Shown here: positions 25,573 through 35,231 of the stretch, one piece after another
Numbering within the stretch: position 1 is the first letter of the stretch
How the letters are laid out: every line of letters starts with the position of its first letter
Assembly (NCBI RefSeq): GCF_004364645.1
Contig: NZ_SOAW01000003.1
Coordinates: forward strand, 124,001-188,000
Direction of reading: 5' to 3'
DNA length: 64,000 nt
Source of the DNA: Naumannella halotolerans
GTDB lineage: Bacteria; Actinomycetota; Actinomycetes; Propionibacteriales; Propionibacteriaceae
Program-made: the position numbers and the translations under genes
The notes under the pieces: generated by a model
The model's input: the letters and a program-made list of their open reading frames with translations, nothing else
Databases searched by the model: none
Told to the model about the DNA's origin: nothing

Positions 25573-26553
25573 GCCTACCGTGCCCTCGGCCCCAACGCCC
25601 ACGCCGTCACCAAGGCGGTACGAAATCTGCTCGCCGATGAGGACGAGGTGACCTCGGTGACGGTCGCCTGTTCGGGAGGCCCCGACTCCCTGGCACTGGC
25701 CGCGGCCACCGCCCAGCTGGTCGACGAACTGCGGATCGTGATCGTCGACCACGGTCTGCAACCCGGTTCGGACGAGGTGGCCGCCGGGGTACGCCGGCAG
25801 CTGCGGGCCTGGCAGGAGCGGCGCAGCCGTACCGAACCCGATGCCGAACAGCAGGTGCTGGAGATCCTGGTGGCGAAGGTCACCGTCGCCTCCGGTCCCG
25901 GCGGACCGGAGGCGTCGGCACGCAACGCCCGGTACAAGGTGCTGGACGATGTCGCCGCCGCCACCGGCGGGCTGGTGCTGTTGGGGCACACCCTGGACGA
26001 CCAGGCCGAACAGGTGCTGCTGGGACTGACTCGCGGGTCGGGGGCGAGATCCCTGGCCGGGATGCCGGTCGCGCGCGGGCCGTACCGCCGTCCGCTGTTG
26101 GGGGTCCGGCGGGCCCAGACCGCGGCCGCCTGCGACGAGTTCGGTCTGCAACCGTGGTACGACCCGCACAACGACGATCCCCGTTTCACCCGGGTGCGGG
26201 TGCGTACCCGGGTGCTGCCGGTGCTGGAGGACCAGCTCGGTCCCGGGGTCGCCGAGGCACTGGCCCGCTCGGCCGAACAACTCGCCGTCGACGACGACCT
26301 GCTCTCGACCCGAGCCGGTGAGGTCGCCGACATCGACTTCCTGCCGGTGGCGCTGATCAGTCCCGAACATCCGGCGATCCGGCGGCGGATGATCCGCGCC
26401 TGGCTGATCCACCACGGGGCGAGCGACCTGTCGATGGCCAACATCGTGGCCGTGGAGCGGCTGGTCACCCACTGGTCGGGACAGCGTTTCGTGGAAGTCC
26501 CGGGTTTGAAGGTCGCCCGCTCTGGGGGAATCCTGCAGGTTGTGCCAGAGTGA
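25570..26553 (+). CDS. tilS: tRNA(Ile)-lysidine synthetase
   Basis: Converts cytidine 34 of the CAU-anticodon tRNA-Ile to lysidine, so that AUA is read as Ile. The PP-loop SGGPDSLA is near residues 37-44 and [22 protein letters not shown] follows, both diagnostic. 327 residues, on the short side, as usual for actinobacterial TilS. ATG at 25570 is preferred to GTG at 25555. hpt follows after six bases and is probably cotranscribed, the widespread tilS-hpt-ftsH order. Confidence 0.94.
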   Translation: MAYRALGPNAHAVTKAVRNLLADEDEVTSVTVACSGGPDSLALAAATAQLVDELRIVIVDHGLQPGSDEVAAGVRRQLRAWQERRSRTEPDAEQQVLEILVAKVTVASGPGGPEASARNARYKVLDDVAAATGGLVLLGHTLDDQAEQVLLGLTRGSGARSLAGMPVARGPYRRPLLGVRRAQTAAACDEFGLQPWYDPHNDDPRFTRVRVRTRVLPVLEDQLGPGVAEALARSAEQLAVDDDLLSTRAGEVADIDFLPVALISPEHPAIRRRMIRAWLIHHGASDLSMANIVAVERLVTHWSGQRFVEVPGLKVARSGGILQVVPE

Positions 26554-26559
26554 GTTTTC

Positions 26560-27111
26560 GTGGATACCCCTGACATCGCCGGCGACATCGCCCACGAGCT
26601 CTACACCCCCGAGCAGATCGCCGACCGTCTCGCCGAGATCGCTGCCGAGATCGACTCCGACTACGCCGACACCGAGCCGCTGCTGGTGGGTGTGCTGAAC
26701 GGCGCCGTGATGGTCATGGCCGACCTCGCCCGGGCACTGAAGTCGCACTGCCAGATGGACTGGATGGCGGTGTCGTCCTACGGATCGGGCACCCAGAGCT
26801 CCGGGGTCGTCCGGTTCCTGAAGGACCTCACCACCGACATCTCCGGTCGCGATGTGCTGGTCGTGGAGGACATCATCGACACCGGGCTGACGCTGTCGTA
26901 CCTGGTGTCGAACCTGAAGTCCCGGGGGCCGAACAGCCTGGAGATCATGACCATGTTCCGCAAGCCGGAGGCGCTGCAGAACTCGGTCGAGGTGAAGTAC
27001 GTCGGTTTCGACATCCCGAACGAGTTCGTCGTCGGCTACGGGCTGGACTACGACGGCCGGTACCGCAACTACCGCGGGTTGAGCACCCTGGATCCGAAGG
27101 TCTACTCGTAA
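26560..27111 (+). CDS. hpt: Hypoxanthine phosphoribosyltransferase
   Basis: Purine salvage enzyme joining hypoxanthine or guanine to PRPP. 183 residues. The PRPP motif [13 protein letters not shown] lies near residues 105-117 and the catalytic [11 protein letters not shown] loop near 69-79. GTG start at 26560. The TAA stop at 27109-27111 marks the exact beginning of a 147-base tandem repeat. Confidence 0.95.
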   Translation: MDTPDIAGDIAHELYTPEQIADRLAEIAAEIDSDYADTEPLLVGVLNGAVMVMADLARALKSHCQMDWMAVSSYGSGTQSSGVVRFLKDLTTDISGRDVLVVEDIIDTGLTLSYLVSNLKSRGPNSLEIMTMFRKPEALQNSVEVKYVGFDIPNEFVVGYGLDYDGRYRNYRGLSTLDPKVYS

Positions 27112-27551
27112 TAGTTGGTCGCCCTCCGGGCGACGGCCGGTCGCGCTTTCCGCCGTTCCTTCGTCGGCGCATCGAAGCGGTTGTCGGTGGCGCTGCCGCC
27201 GCCTGGGTGGCTTCGATGCGTCTCCTGCAGGATCGGCGACGCTCGACCGGGGTACGGATAGTTGGTCGCCCTCCGGGCGACGGCCGGTCGCGCTTTCCGC
27301 CGTTCCTTCGTCGGCGCATCGAAGCGGTTGTCGGTGGCGCTGCCGCCGCCTGGGTGGCTTCGATGCTTCTCCTGCAGGATCGGCGACGCTCGACCGGGGT
27401 ACGGATAGTTGGTCGCCCTCCGGGCGACGGCCGGTCGCGCTTTCCGCCGTTCCTTCGTCGGCGCATCGAAGCGGTTGTCGGTCGCGCTGCCGCCGCCTGG
27501 GTGGCTTCGATGCTTCTCCTGCAGGATCGGCGACGCTCGACCGGGGTACGG
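27111..27551 (+). repeat. 147-bp tandem repeat, three near-identical copies
   Basis: Units run 27111-27257, 27258-27404 and 27405-27551, each starting ATAGTTGGTCGCCCTCCGGG and ending in GGGGTACGG. I find only two or three base differences among them. Each unit contains the small hairpin GTCGCCC-TCC-GGGCGAC and a larger one, GCATCGAAGC with GCTTCGATGC (11-base arms in unit 1). The array begins at the last base of the hpt stop codon. Because 147 is a multiple of three, frames stay open across all units, but there is no sign of real coding. Confidence 0.95.
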
Positions 27552-27782
27552 GTGTGGGTTCTGGTCAATCTGTGTGTGTTGACGCGCACGAAGTGACCAG
27601 AGGTTGTGGGCCGAACCGCCTGCGGGACCGCCCGGCGTGGCCGGAGTTACCGTCGCGCCCTCCGAGGGGTACGGCTCGGCGGGTCGCGGCGAGCCAGTAT
27701 CGCCACCTGCTGCGGCAATGCGGTACAGCTTGCCGGAGCCGGGTAGTCTCAGGGTGCTCGTATCCCATCGTCAAGGCACTCA
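27552..27782 (+). other. Region between the repeat array and ftsH
   Basis: No gene is seen. TAGTCT at 27744-27749 is a plausible -10 box for ftsH, giving a leader of about 27 bases. TTGACG near 27580 lacks a matching -10. Confidence 0.4.
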
Positions 27783-29936
27783 ATGAACTTTTCGAAGCTG
27801 TTCCGTGGACCGTTGCTGTGGATCCTGCTTGCCCTGCTCGCGCTGGTCGTCGTCTTCGACCTGGCCGGCCGGGCGACCGGATTCCAGGAGCAGCCCACCT
27901 CACAGGTGATCCAGCTGATCGACTCCGACGATCCGCTCGCCGAGGTCGAGCTGATCAACGAGGAGCAGGAGATCCGGGTGACGACCGCCGGCACCGAGCC
28001 GCAGAAGGTCAGCGCCCACTGGGTCGGGACCCAGTCCGACGGGATCGTCGAACGGCTCGAGCAACGGGTCGCCGACGGCTCGCTGACGACTTGGAGTGTC
28101 AGCAACCCCTCGCCCAACTTCTTCACCGCGGTGCTGCCGTGGCTGTTGCCGTTGCTGATCATCGGTCTGCTGTTCTTCTTCCTGATCAATTCCGTGCAGG
28201 GCGGCGGCAGCCGGGTGATGCAGTTCGGCAAGTCGAAGGCCAAGGTCGCCAACAAGGACACCCCGAAGTCGACCTTCGCCGATGTCGCCGGTGCCGACGA
28301 GGCGATCGAGGAACTGCAGGAGATCCGCGAGTTCCTCTCCGAACCGGCCAAGTTCCAGGCCGTCGGGGCGAAGATCCCCAAGGGGGTGCTGCTTTACGGT
28401 CCGCCCGGTACGGGCAAGACGCTGCTCGCCCGCGCCGTCGCCGGTGAGGCGAAAGTCCCCTTCTTCTCCATCTCCGGTTCCGACTTCGTGGAGATGTTCG
28501 TCGGTGTCGGTGCCTCCCGGGTTCGTGACCTGTTCGAACAGGCCAAGGAGAACGCCCCGGCGATCATCTTCGTCGACGAGATCGACGCCGTCGGTCGGCA
28601 CCGCGGTGCCGGCATGGGCGGCGGACATGACGAGCGCGAACAGACCCTGAACCAGCTGCTGGTGGAGATGGACGGATTCGACGTCCGCGGTGGCGTGATC
28701 CTGATCGCCGCCACCAACCGTCCCGATGTACTGGACCCGGCGCTGCTGCGTCCGGGCCGGTTCGACCGGCAGATCGCCGTCGAGGCGCCCGACCTGGCCG
28801 GACGCACCCAGATCCTGCAGGTGCATGCCCAGGGCAAGCCGCTGGACGACAGCATCGACCTGACCTCGGTCGCCCGCCGGACGCCGGGGTTCACCGGTGC
28901 CGATCTGGCCAATGTGCTGAACGAGGCCGCCCTGCTGGCAGCCCGGTCGAACAAGCAGGTGATCACCGCCGAGTTCATGGACGAGGCGATCGACCGGGTG
29001 ATCGCCGGACCGCAGAAGCGGACCCGGTTGATGAACGAGCGGGAGAAGCTGATCACCGCCTACCACGAGGGCGGCCATGCCCTGGTGGCGGCGGCGATGC
29101 CGGCCACCGACCCGGTGCAGAAGGTGACCATCCTTCCCCGTGGCCGGGCGCTCGGCTACACGATGGTGATGCCGGACAACGACAAGTACTCCAACACCCG
29201 CAACGAACTGCTCGACCAGCTCGCCTACATGATGGGTGGGCGGGCTGCTGAGGAACTCGTCTTCCACGACCCGACCACCGGCGCCGCCAACGACATCGAG
29301 AAGGCGACCAAGGTTGCCCGGGCGATGGTCACCGAGTACGGCATGACCGAGCGGCTGGGCGCGATCAAGCTCGGCTCCGGTGATTCCGAGCCGTTCCTCG
29401 GCCGGGACATGGGTGGCGGCGGTGGCCGCGACTACTCCGAGGAGATCGCCGCGATCGTCGACGACGAGGTCTCGACGCTGGTCAGCAATGCCCACAACGA
29501 GGCCTTCCAGGTGCTGGAGGCCAACCGGGACGTGCTGGATGAGCTGGTACGCCAGCTGTTCGAGAAGGAGACCCTGGACAAGGCGCAGGTGGCGAAGGTC
29601 TTCGAACCGCTGCGGCGTTGGCCGAAGCGGCCGGCCTGGACCGGTTCGGACGATCGCAAGCCCAGTGACCTGCCGCCGGTGGAGCCGCCGCCGAGCCCGA
29701 AGCAGCCGGAGGTCGAGCACGTACCGGCCGGTGCGCCGCTGCCCCCGGGACACCAGGCGGGCAATCCGCAGCCGCCGGCCCCGGGCGGGCATCCGGGCCC
29801 GACCTATCCCGCACCCGGCCAGCCGGGCCCCTACCCGGGCCCGAACGGCGGGCCGCAGGGGCCGAGCTACCACAACCCGTACCCGAACGGCCCGGACACC
29901 AACGGCCACGGCGGCCAGCCACCCACGTCACGCTGA
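27783..29936 (+). CDS. ftsH: ATP-dependent zinc metalloprotease FtsH
   Basis: Membrane-anchored AAA+ protease of 717 residues that degrades membrane and regulatory proteins. Two transmembrane segments (10-30 and 115-137) flank a short extracytoplasmic domain. Walker A GPPGTGKT is at 206-213, Walker B IIFVDEID at 261-268, the SRH near 312-330, and the zinc site HEGGH at 428-432. The last 75 residues are Pro/Gly-rich, as in other actinobacterial FtsH. Position after tilS-hpt is conserved. Confidence 0.97.
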   Translation: MNFSKLFRGPLLWILLALLALVVVFDLAGRATGFQEQPTSQVIQLIDSDDPLAEVELINEEQEIRVTTAGTEPQKVSAHWVGTQSDGIVERLEQRVADGSLTTWSVSNPSPNFFTAVLPWLLPLLIIGLLFFFLINSVQGGGSRVMQFGKSKAKVANKDTPKSTFADVAGADEAIEELQEIREFLSEPAKFQAVGAKIPKGVLLYGPPGTGKTLLARAVAGEAKVPFFSISGSDFVEMFVGVGASRVRDLFEQAKENAPAIIFVDEIDAVGRHRGAGMGGGHDEREQTLNQLLVEMDGFDVRGGVILIAATNRPDVLDPALLRPGRFDRQIAVEAPDLAGRTQILQVHAQGKPLDDSIDLTSVARRTPGFTGADLANVLNEAALLAARSNKQVITAEFMDEAIDRVIAGPQKRTRLMNEREKLITAYHEGGHALVAAAMPATDPVQKVTILPRGRALGYTMVMPDNDKYSNTRNELLDQLAYMMGGRAAEELVFHDPTTGAANDIEKATKVARAMVTEYGMTERLGAIKLGSGDSEPFLGRDMGGGGGRDYSEEIAAIVDDEVSTLVSNAHNEAFQVLEANRDVLDELVRQLFEKETLDKAQVAKVFEPLRRWPKRPAWTGSDDRKPSDLPPVEPPPSPKQPEVEHVPAGAPLPPGHQAGNPQPPAPGGHPGPTYPAPGQPGPYPGPNGGPQGPSYHNPYPNGPDTNGHGGQPPTSR

Positions 29937-29957
29937 ACCGGGCTGTCGTCGCTGCCC

Positions 29958-29998
29958 AGAATGCCCGTCCCGCGGTTGGCGGACGGGCATTCTTGTAT
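29958..29998 (+). terminator. Bidirectional terminator between ftsH and the LacI gene
   Basis: Arms AGAATGCCCGTCC (29958-29970) and GGACGGGCATTCT (29981-29993) pair perfectly over 13 bases with a 10-base loop, followed by TTGTATC. It can end both convergent genes. Confidence 0.85.
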
Positions 29999-31011
29999 CA
30001 ACGCTGCCGCCGGTGGCAGCCGCAGCTGTCTCGGTGTTCGATCTCGTTCGGCAGCCGGACCAACCGTCTCGGTGCGAGCGGGTCCTGCAATCGCCGGTAC
30101 AGCAGCTGGAACGCCTGAGCGCCGACGGCGACAAAGGGTTGGGCCACGGCGGTCAGCGGCGAACTGAACACCTCCGCTCCCTCGAGATCGTCGAAGACGA
30201 CCACCGCAATGTCGTCGGGTATGCGCAAACCGGCATCACGTACGGCGAGCAGGACCCCGATCGTCATCGCATTGTTGGCCGAGAACAGACCCGTCGGCGG
30301 GTCCGGGTGGCTCAGCAGGGTTTCGGTCGCCCGCCGTCCACCATCAACCGTCGACCGGCCGGAGACGATCAAGGACGGATCGACCGGGACCTGGGCATCG
30401 AGATGGGCCTCACGGTATCCGGCGATTCGCTCGGTGGTCGTCGAGATCCCATCCACGCCGGTGATCATGCCGATCCGCCGGTGGCCGATCTCCAACAGAT
30501 GATCGACCAGTGCTCGGGAGGCACCTTGGCTCTCCGTGGTCACCTGATCGCAGCGCACGTCGTCGGTACGGTCGACCAGGACGAACGGCAGCTCGTGATG
30601 TCGAAGGATGGGCAGAGTCACGCTCTGCCAGTCCCTTGTCGGAGCGATGATCACGGCGTCGACCCGGTGACTGACCAAAGTGCGTACCGCCTCCTCCTCC
30701 CGGGCGGGATCGTCATGGCTGTCGCACAACAGGACCGCGAAACCGTTCCTACTCGCCTCGCTGTCGACTCCGTGGATGATCTCACCGCAGTAGGGGTTGG
30801 ATGCGGCTGTCGTGACCAGGCCCACGGCCCGGTTCTTCGGCGCTGCCGCACGGGCCGGTCGACCCAGCTCGGAGAGGGCCTGTTCGACAGCACGCCGCGT
30901 TTGCGGGGCGACGAATCTGGTGCCATTGATGACATGCGAGACGGTGCTGATGGACACGCCGGCACGTTCGGCCAGATCGGCCAGCCGTGGCGCACTGCCT
31001 CGTGGAGCCAT
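29998..31011 (-). CDS. LacI-family transcriptional regulator
   Basis: A 337-residue sugar-responsive regulator. The N-terminal helix-turn-helix is RLADLAERAGVSISTVSHV (about 9-27), followed by the hinge and a periplasmic-binding-protein-like sensor domain. The frame extends further upstream, but ATG at 31011 places the HTH at the usual distance. It is divergent from the frcBCA-like operon and most likely represses it; two TTGCGCAA palindromes lie between them. The inducer is probably the imported sugar. Confidence 0.9.
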   Translation of the reverse strand: MAPRGSAPRLADLAERAGVSISTVSHVINGTRFVAPQTRRAVEQALSELGRPARAAAPKNRAVGLVTTAASNPYCGEIIHGVDSEASRNGFAVLLCDSHDDPAREEEAVRTLVSHRVDAVIIAPTRDWQSVTLPILRHHELPFVLVDRTDDVRCDQVTTESQGASRALVDHLLEIGHRRIGMITGVDGISTTTERIAGYREAHLDAQVPVDPSLIVSGRSTVDGGRRATETLLSHPDPPTGLFSANNAMTIGVLLAVRDAGLRIPDDIAVVVFDDLEGAEVFSSPLTAVAQPFVAVGAQAFQLLYRRLQDPLAPRRLVRLPNEIEHRDSCGCHRRQR

Positions 31012-31038
31012 GGGTCCATTAGCGACCCTCCCTGCGGC

Positions 31039-31058
31039 TTGCGCAACCTTTGCGCAAA
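31039..31058. promoter_or_regulatory. Candidate LacI-family operator pair
   Basis: TTGCGCAA at 31039-31046 and again inside TTTGCGCAAA at 31049-31058, centres 11 bases apart, about one DNA turn. CG-centred palindromes of this kind are typical LacI-family sites. They lie between the regulator's start codon and the importer promoter. Confidence 0.6.
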
Positions 31059-31085
31059 CGGATGCCCCCCGGGGTTCACCGCAAC

Positions 31086-31091
31086 TACTGT
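31086..31091 (+). promoter_or_regulatory. Possible -10 box of the frcBCA-like operon
   Basis: TACTGT at 31086-31091, about 30 bases downstream of the candidate operators; leader of about 58 bases with AAGGGAG before the ATG at 31156. Confidence 0.4.
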
Positions 31092-31155
31092 GACCGAAAA
31101 CCGTCGCCCGACAGTGGGGTGACGACGCAACGGACAAGACAAGGGAGTCTTTCGG

Positions 31156-32178
31156 ATGAAGCAATTCTCCAGGCCGGGACTGGCTGTGGTGGCTGCGGCC
31201 GCATCCTTGAGCATCGCGCTCACGGGATGCACCGAATCGAGAACAGTCGAATCCGCACCGGTCGGTGCAGACGGCGGGCCGGTGAAGATCGGTCTGGTGA
31301 CCAAGACCGAGACGAATCCCTACTTCGTGAAGCTCCGGGAGGAGGCGACGGCGGCCGCCGAGGCCAATGGCAACGAGCTGATCGCGCTGTCGGGGAAGTT
31401 CGACGGCGACAACGATGGCCAGATCGCCGCGGTGGAGAACCTGGTGCAGCAAGGGGTATCGGGGATTCTGATCACTCCCTCGAATGCCACCGGGATCCTG
31501 GATGCGATCGAGAAGGCGGAGGCTGCCGGGATCGTGGTGATCGCCCTCGACACCGAGACCGACCCGGCCGATGTCGTCAGTGCCACCTACGCCACGGACA
31601 ACACCGAGGCAGGTCGACTGCTCGGTGCGTACATCAAAGCTCGGCTCGGGGACACCCAGCCACAGATCCTGACCATGGACCTGGACCCGTCGGCCTCTGT
31701 CGGGGTTCAGCGCCGCACAGGTTTCCTGGAGGGCATGGGCGTGCCCGAGGACTCACCGGACATCCTCGGTAGCGCTATCACCCAGGGTGACCAGACCAAG
31801 GCCCAACAGGGAGCGGAGAACCTCCTGCAGCGAGTCGGCGAGCAGGTGAACGTGGTCTACAACATCAATGAGCCGGCCGCCCGTGGTTCGTATCAGGCAC
31901 TGAAGGACCGCAACCTGACCGACCGGGTCTTGGTCGGTGCGATCGACGGCAGTTGCGAAGGCGTGCAGGATGTGGCCGATGGCGAGTTCGCGGCGACCGT
32001 GATGCAGTTCCCCAAGGAGATGGCCGTACAGGGGGTCGCCGCGGTGGAGACCTATGCCGCCACCGGTGAGAAGCCCTCCGGGTTCATCGACACCGGTGCC
32101 ATGTTGATCACCGACGACCCGGTGGACGGCATGGAATCACAGGACACCGCCTGGGGCGCCGAGAACTGCTGGGGCTGA
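31156..32178 (+). CDS. Sugar-binding lipoprotein, FrcB/RbsB-like
   Basis: Solute-binding protein of 340 residues from the ribose/fructose family. Signal peptide with lipobox LTGC, Cys at residue 25. The mature N-terminus IGLVTKTETNPYFVKLREEA is close in style to FrcB, the fructose/mannose/ribose-binding protein of rhizobia. A pentose or fructose-like sugar is likely; the exact ligand is inference. Start ATG at 31156. First gene of a B-C-A importer operon. Confidence 0.85.
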   Translation: MKQFSRPGLAVVAAAASLSIALTGCTESRTVESAPVGADGGPVKIGLVTKTETNPYFVKLREEATAAAEANGNELIALSGKFDGDNDGQIAAVENLVQQGVSGILITPSNATGILDAIEKAEAAGIVVIALDTETDPADVVSATYATDNTEAGRLLGAYIKARLGDTQPQILTMDLDPSASVGVQRRTGFLEGMGVPEDSPDILGSAITQGDQTKAQQGAENLLQRVGEQVNVVYNINEPAARGSYQALKDRNLTDRVLVGAIDGSCEGVQDVADGEFAATVMQFPKEMAVQGVAAVETYAATGEKPSGFIDTGAMLITDDPVDGMESQDTAWGAENCWG

Positions 32179-32181
32179 CAT

Positions 32182-33180
32182 ATGTCTGCACCACTGGTGA
32201 TCGAAAAGGATCGTTCCCTGGTCACGCGACTCAGTACGGTCTTCGCTCGCAATCCCGTCCTTGGGCCCGGGCTGACCCTGTTGGTCGCGGTGATCGTCTT
32301 CTCGGCAGCTACGACCACCTTCTTCAGCGCGGACAATTTCTCCCTGATCATCCAGCAGTCATTGGTCATCGGTACGCTGGCCCTGGGTCAGACCTTGATC
32401 ATTCTGACAGCGGGCATCGATCTCGCCAACGCCGCGATCATGGTCTTCGGAACGCTGCTGATAACGAAACTCGCGACCGGTGGCTGGCCGAGTGCCGGTG
32501 CACTGGTGGCAGGAATGCTCGCCACCATGTTGGTGGGACTGCTGTCCGGGGCGCTGGTCACACGGCTTCGCCTCCCACCCTTCATCGTCACTTTGGGGAT
32601 GCTTGCGGTGATGACCGCCGTTGCCAATATCTACTCCGAGGGGACCTCGTGGCCGGTACCCGACGGACTGCTGCAGGTGATGGGGACCACGCGCTATCTC
32701 TTCGGTCAGATCCCGGTGACGTTCGGCATGCTGTTCGCCGTCGTGTTGTACCTGGTGGTGGGGATCGTCCTCACCAGGACCGCCTGGGGCAGGCACGTCT
32801 ATGCCGTGGGCAATGACGCCGAGGCTGCCCGGCTCACCGGTATCCGGGTCGGTAGGGTGCTGGTCTCGGTCTATGCGCTCGCCGGTCTGATCTACGGCTG
32901 CGCTGCGTGGATGGCGCTCGGCCGCACGCCCAGTGCGGATCCGAATGCGTACCAGACGGGCAACCTCGACGCGATCACTGCTGTCGTGATCGGCGGAACC
33001 AGTTTGTTCGGTGGTCGTGGTGGTGTGGCCGGGACCGCCATCGGTGCGCTGATCGTCGCGGTCCTGAGATCGGGATTGACCCAGATGGGTATCGACTCCA
33101 ACTACCAGAACCTGGCCACGGGAGCCTTGGTGATCGCTGCGGTGGCAGTGGATCAGGCCACTCGCAGGAGGGCACGATGA
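32182..33180 (+). CDS. Sugar ABC permease, FrcC/RbsC-like
   Basis: Membrane permease of 332 residues with eight to ten hydrophobic segments. The block GQTLIILTAGIDLA near residue 70 and GRHVYAVGNDAEAARLTGI near 205 are typical of RbsC/FrcC permeases. AIGALIVAVLRSGLTQMG closes the core. Starts three bases after the binding-protein stop and overlaps the ATPase start by four bases (ATGA). Confidence 0.9.
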   Translation: MSAPLVIEKDRSLVTRLSTVFARNPVLGPGLTLLVAVIVFSAATTTFFSADNFSLIIQQSLVIGTLALGQTLIILTAGIDLANAAIMVFGTLLITKLATGGWPSAGALVAGMLATMLVGLLSGALVTRLRLPPFIVTLGMLAVMTAVANIYSEGTSWPVPDGLLQVMGTTRYLFGQIPVTFGMLFAVVLYLVVGIVLTRTAWGRHVYAVGNDAEAARLTGIRVGRVLVSVYALAGLIYGCAAWMALGRTPSADPNAYQTGNLDAITAVVIGGTSLFGGRGGVAGTAIGALIVAVLRSGLTQMGIDSNYQNLATGALVIAAVAVDQATRRRAR

Positions 33181-33980
33181 CGCAGAGGGAGACCATGGAA
33201 ACGGTCAGGCCTGTTCTGATGGCGAGGGGCCTGGTGAAGAAGTACGGCCAGGTCACGGCGATGAAACAGGCGGATTTCGATCTGTACCCGGGTGAAGTCC
33301 TGGCTGTGGTCGGCGACAACGGCGCCGGCAAGTCGACCTTGATCAAGTCCTTGACCGGAGCGGTCAATCCGGATGCCGGCACGATCGAGCTGGACGGGAC
33401 CAAGGTCCGGTTCACCGATCCGCGCCATGCCAGGGAGCATGGCATCGAGACCGTCTACCAGACCCTGGCGGTCGCGCCGAGCCTGGACATCGCGACGAAC
33501 ATGTTCCTCGGTCGAGAGCTGCGCCGCGACGGGCCACTGGGGTGGCTGCGGATACTCGATCGGAAGGCCATGAGAGTCGCGGCGGCCGAACAACTCGACG
33601 CCCTGGGGATCGCGACCATCCAGGACATGAAGCAGCCGGTCGAGACCTTGTCGGGTGGCCAACGTCAAGCCGTGGCGGTCGCACGGGCCGCGATGTTCGG
33701 GTCCAAGCTGGTGATCATGGACGAACCGACTGCTGCGTTGGGGGTGAGGGAGACCGCGCAGGTGCTCGAGTTGATCAAACGGATCTCCAATCGAGGGTTG
33801 CCGGTGGTGCTCATCAGTCATGACATGCCAGCGGTGTTCGAGGTCGCCGACCGGATCCATGTCCATCGGCTGGGCAGCAGGGCCGGGGTCGTCGATCCGA
33901 AGAAGATCACGATGAGCGACGTGGTCTCCTTCATCACCGGGGCCGAGGAGATCCCGGAGTCCGCACGAGCAGTTCGGTGA
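33177..33980 (+). CDS. Sugar ABC ATPase, single-domain FrcA-like
   Basis: A 267-residue ATPase with one nucleotide-binding domain: Walker A GDNGAGKST near 46-54, Q-loop VYQTLAV, signature LSGGQRQA, Walker B LVIMDEPTAALG and H-loop ISHDM. RbsA-type proteins have two such domains, so this single-domain form and the gene order B-C-A fit the FrcBCA type. The frame is open further upstream, but ATG at 33177 overlaps the permease stop and carries a ribosome binding site (AGGAGGG). Confidence 0.9.
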   Translation: MTQRETMETVRPVLMARGLVKKYGQVTAMKQADFDLYPGEVLAVVGDNGAGKSTLIKSLTGAVNPDAGTIELDGTKVRFTDPRHAREHGIETVYQTLAVAPSLDIATNMFLGRELRRDGPLGWLRILDRKAMRVAAAEQLDALGIATIQDMKQPVETLSGGQRQAVAVARAAMFGSKLVIMDEPTAALGVRETAQVLELIKRISNRGLPVVLISHDMPAVFEVADRIHVHRLGSRAGVVDPKKITMSDVVSFITGAEEIPESARAVR

Positions 33981-34032
33981 GATGAGCGGTTGAGTCAGCG
34001 CACCCGGTCCCACGGGGGATCTAGTGCCTGCC

Positions 34033-34473
34033 TCAGCCGAGCCCGAACTTCGGTGCCTCGATCGCCGGGCAGGTGTCCATCACCACGTCCAGCCCGGCCT
34101 CGGCGGCGCGTTGCGCGGCGGCGGAGTCGACCACCCCCAACTGCAACCAGACCGCCTTCGCGCCGACCTCGATCGCCTCGTCCACCACGGCCCCGGCCAG
34201 CTCGGAGTTGACGAAGACATCGACCACATCGATCGGGCCCGGTATGTCGGCCAGTGAGGCGTACCCGGTCTGTCCCTGCACGGTCTCGGCCTTCGGGTGG
34301 ACCGGCACGATCTGCTTGCCCAGTCCTTGCAGGAACTCCGCGATCCGGTATGCGGTGCGCGCGCTGTTGTTCGACAGTCCGACCACGGCCCAGCGATCGG
34401 CATCGCGGAGCAGGCGTTCGATCACCGCCGGATCGTTGACGGAAGCGGACTCGGTCGGAGGTGCGGGAGCCAT
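34033..34473 (-). CDS. CoA-binding domain protein, YccU-like
   Basis: A 146-residue Rossmann-fold protein. [21 protein letters not shown] and [13 protein letters not shown] are the CoA-binding-domain hallmarks, and [17 protein letters not shown] the second half. Small proteins of this family bind CoA or acyl-CoA; their role is not settled. CAGACT lies six bases before the ATG on the minus strand. Divergent from folE with 93 bases between starts. Confidence 0.88.
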   Translation of the reverse strand: MAPAPPTESASVNDPAVIERLLRDADRWAVVGLSNNSARTAYRIAEFLQGLGKQIVPVHPKAETVQGQTGYASLADIPGPIDVVDVFVNSELAGAVVDEAIEVGAKAVWLQLGVVDSAAAQRAAEAGLDVVMDTCPAIEAPKFGLG

Positions 34474-34485
34474 GGACCGAGTCTG
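34471..34485 (-). promoter_or_regulatory. Leaderless -10 box of the CoA-binding gene
   Basis: Minus-strand CAGACT (34485-34480), six bases, ATG at 34473. Confidence 0.5.
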
Positions 34486-34554
34486 CCACCGGCCGTGACC
34501 GCGGCCGGCCGTCTCACCCGCCTGACCCGTCGAGGGCCGCCGGGCCGGCGAAAG

Positions 34555-34569
34555 TACAGTGCACGGGTG
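34555..34569 (+). promoter_or_regulatory. Leaderless -10 box of folE
   Basis: TACAGT at 34555-34560, six bases, GTG at 34567. Identical hexamer and spacing to the GNAT gene at 6306. Confidence 0.6.
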
Positions 34570-35148
34570 AGCGCAGAATTCGATCATGACCGGGTCAAGG
34601 CGGCGGTGCGGGAACTGTTGTTCGGGATCGGTGAGGATCCCGATCGCGACGGCTTGCGGGACACCCCGGACCGGGTGGCACGCGCCTATGCCGAGATGTT
34701 CAGCGGGTTGCGGACCGATCCGGCCGAGGCGCTGTCGACGACCTTCGACCTCGGCCATGACGAACTGGTCCTGGTGACCGACATCGAGTTGTGGAGTGTC
34801 TGCGAACATCACCTGCTGCCGTTCACCGGCGTCGCCCATGTCGGTTACATCCCGGCCCCGGACGGGCGGATCACCGGATTGTCCAAACTGGCCCGGCTGG
34901 TCGACGTCTACGCCAAGCGCCCGCAGGTGCAGGAACGGCTGACCACCGAGGTCGCCAACGCCCTGGTGCACGGGTTGCAACCCCGGGGGGTGATCGTGGT
35001 GATGGAGGCCGAACACCTGTGCATGACCATGCGGGGGGTACGCAAACCCGGTGCGCAGACGATCACCAGCGCGGTACGCGGGCAGCTGCGCGATCCCACG
35101 ACGCGGGCCGAGGCGCTGGCCCTGATCCGCGGGCGCCGGGGCGGCTGA
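34567..35148 (+). CDS. folE: GTP cyclohydrolase I
   Basis: First enzyme of folate synthesis, converting GTP to dihydroneopterin triphosphate. 193 residues. Zinc ligands are visible as Cys79 and His82 in [10 protein letters not shown] and Cys152 in [31 protein letters not shown] is the family signature. The frame is open further upstream, but GTG at 34567 gives the normal length and lies six bases after a TACAGT box. folP-folB-folK follow nearby after the intervening minus-strand yceI-like gene. Confidence 0.95.
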   Translation: MSAEFDHDRVKAAVRELLFGIGEDPDRDGLRDTPDRVARAYAEMFSGLRTDPAEALSTTFDLGHDELVLVTDIELWSVCEHHLLPFTGVAHVGYIPAPDGRITGLSKLARLVDVYAKRPQVQERLTTEVANALVHGLQPRGVIVVMEAEHLCMTMRGVRKPGAQTITSAVRGQLRDPTTRAEALALIRGRRGG

Positions 35149-35231
35149 TCCCGCCGGTACGACGCCGGGACCGCTGCGGAATCAGCGGGCCCGGCATCGC
35201 AGGCCACCGCTCGAAAGCGGCCGGCGGGCGG

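Noticed and set aside
22327-26748. A 1473-codon open frame on the minus strand ending with ppa
   Set aside because: Only the last 188 codons are ppa. The rest is antisense to dacB, the metalloprotease-like gene and tilS and exists because GC-rich codons leave few stops.
27207-27596. Repeat protein encoded by the 147-bp array
   Set aside because: Open frames exist on both strands only because the period is divisible by three. There is no ribosome binding site and composition is Arg/Gly/Ala noise.
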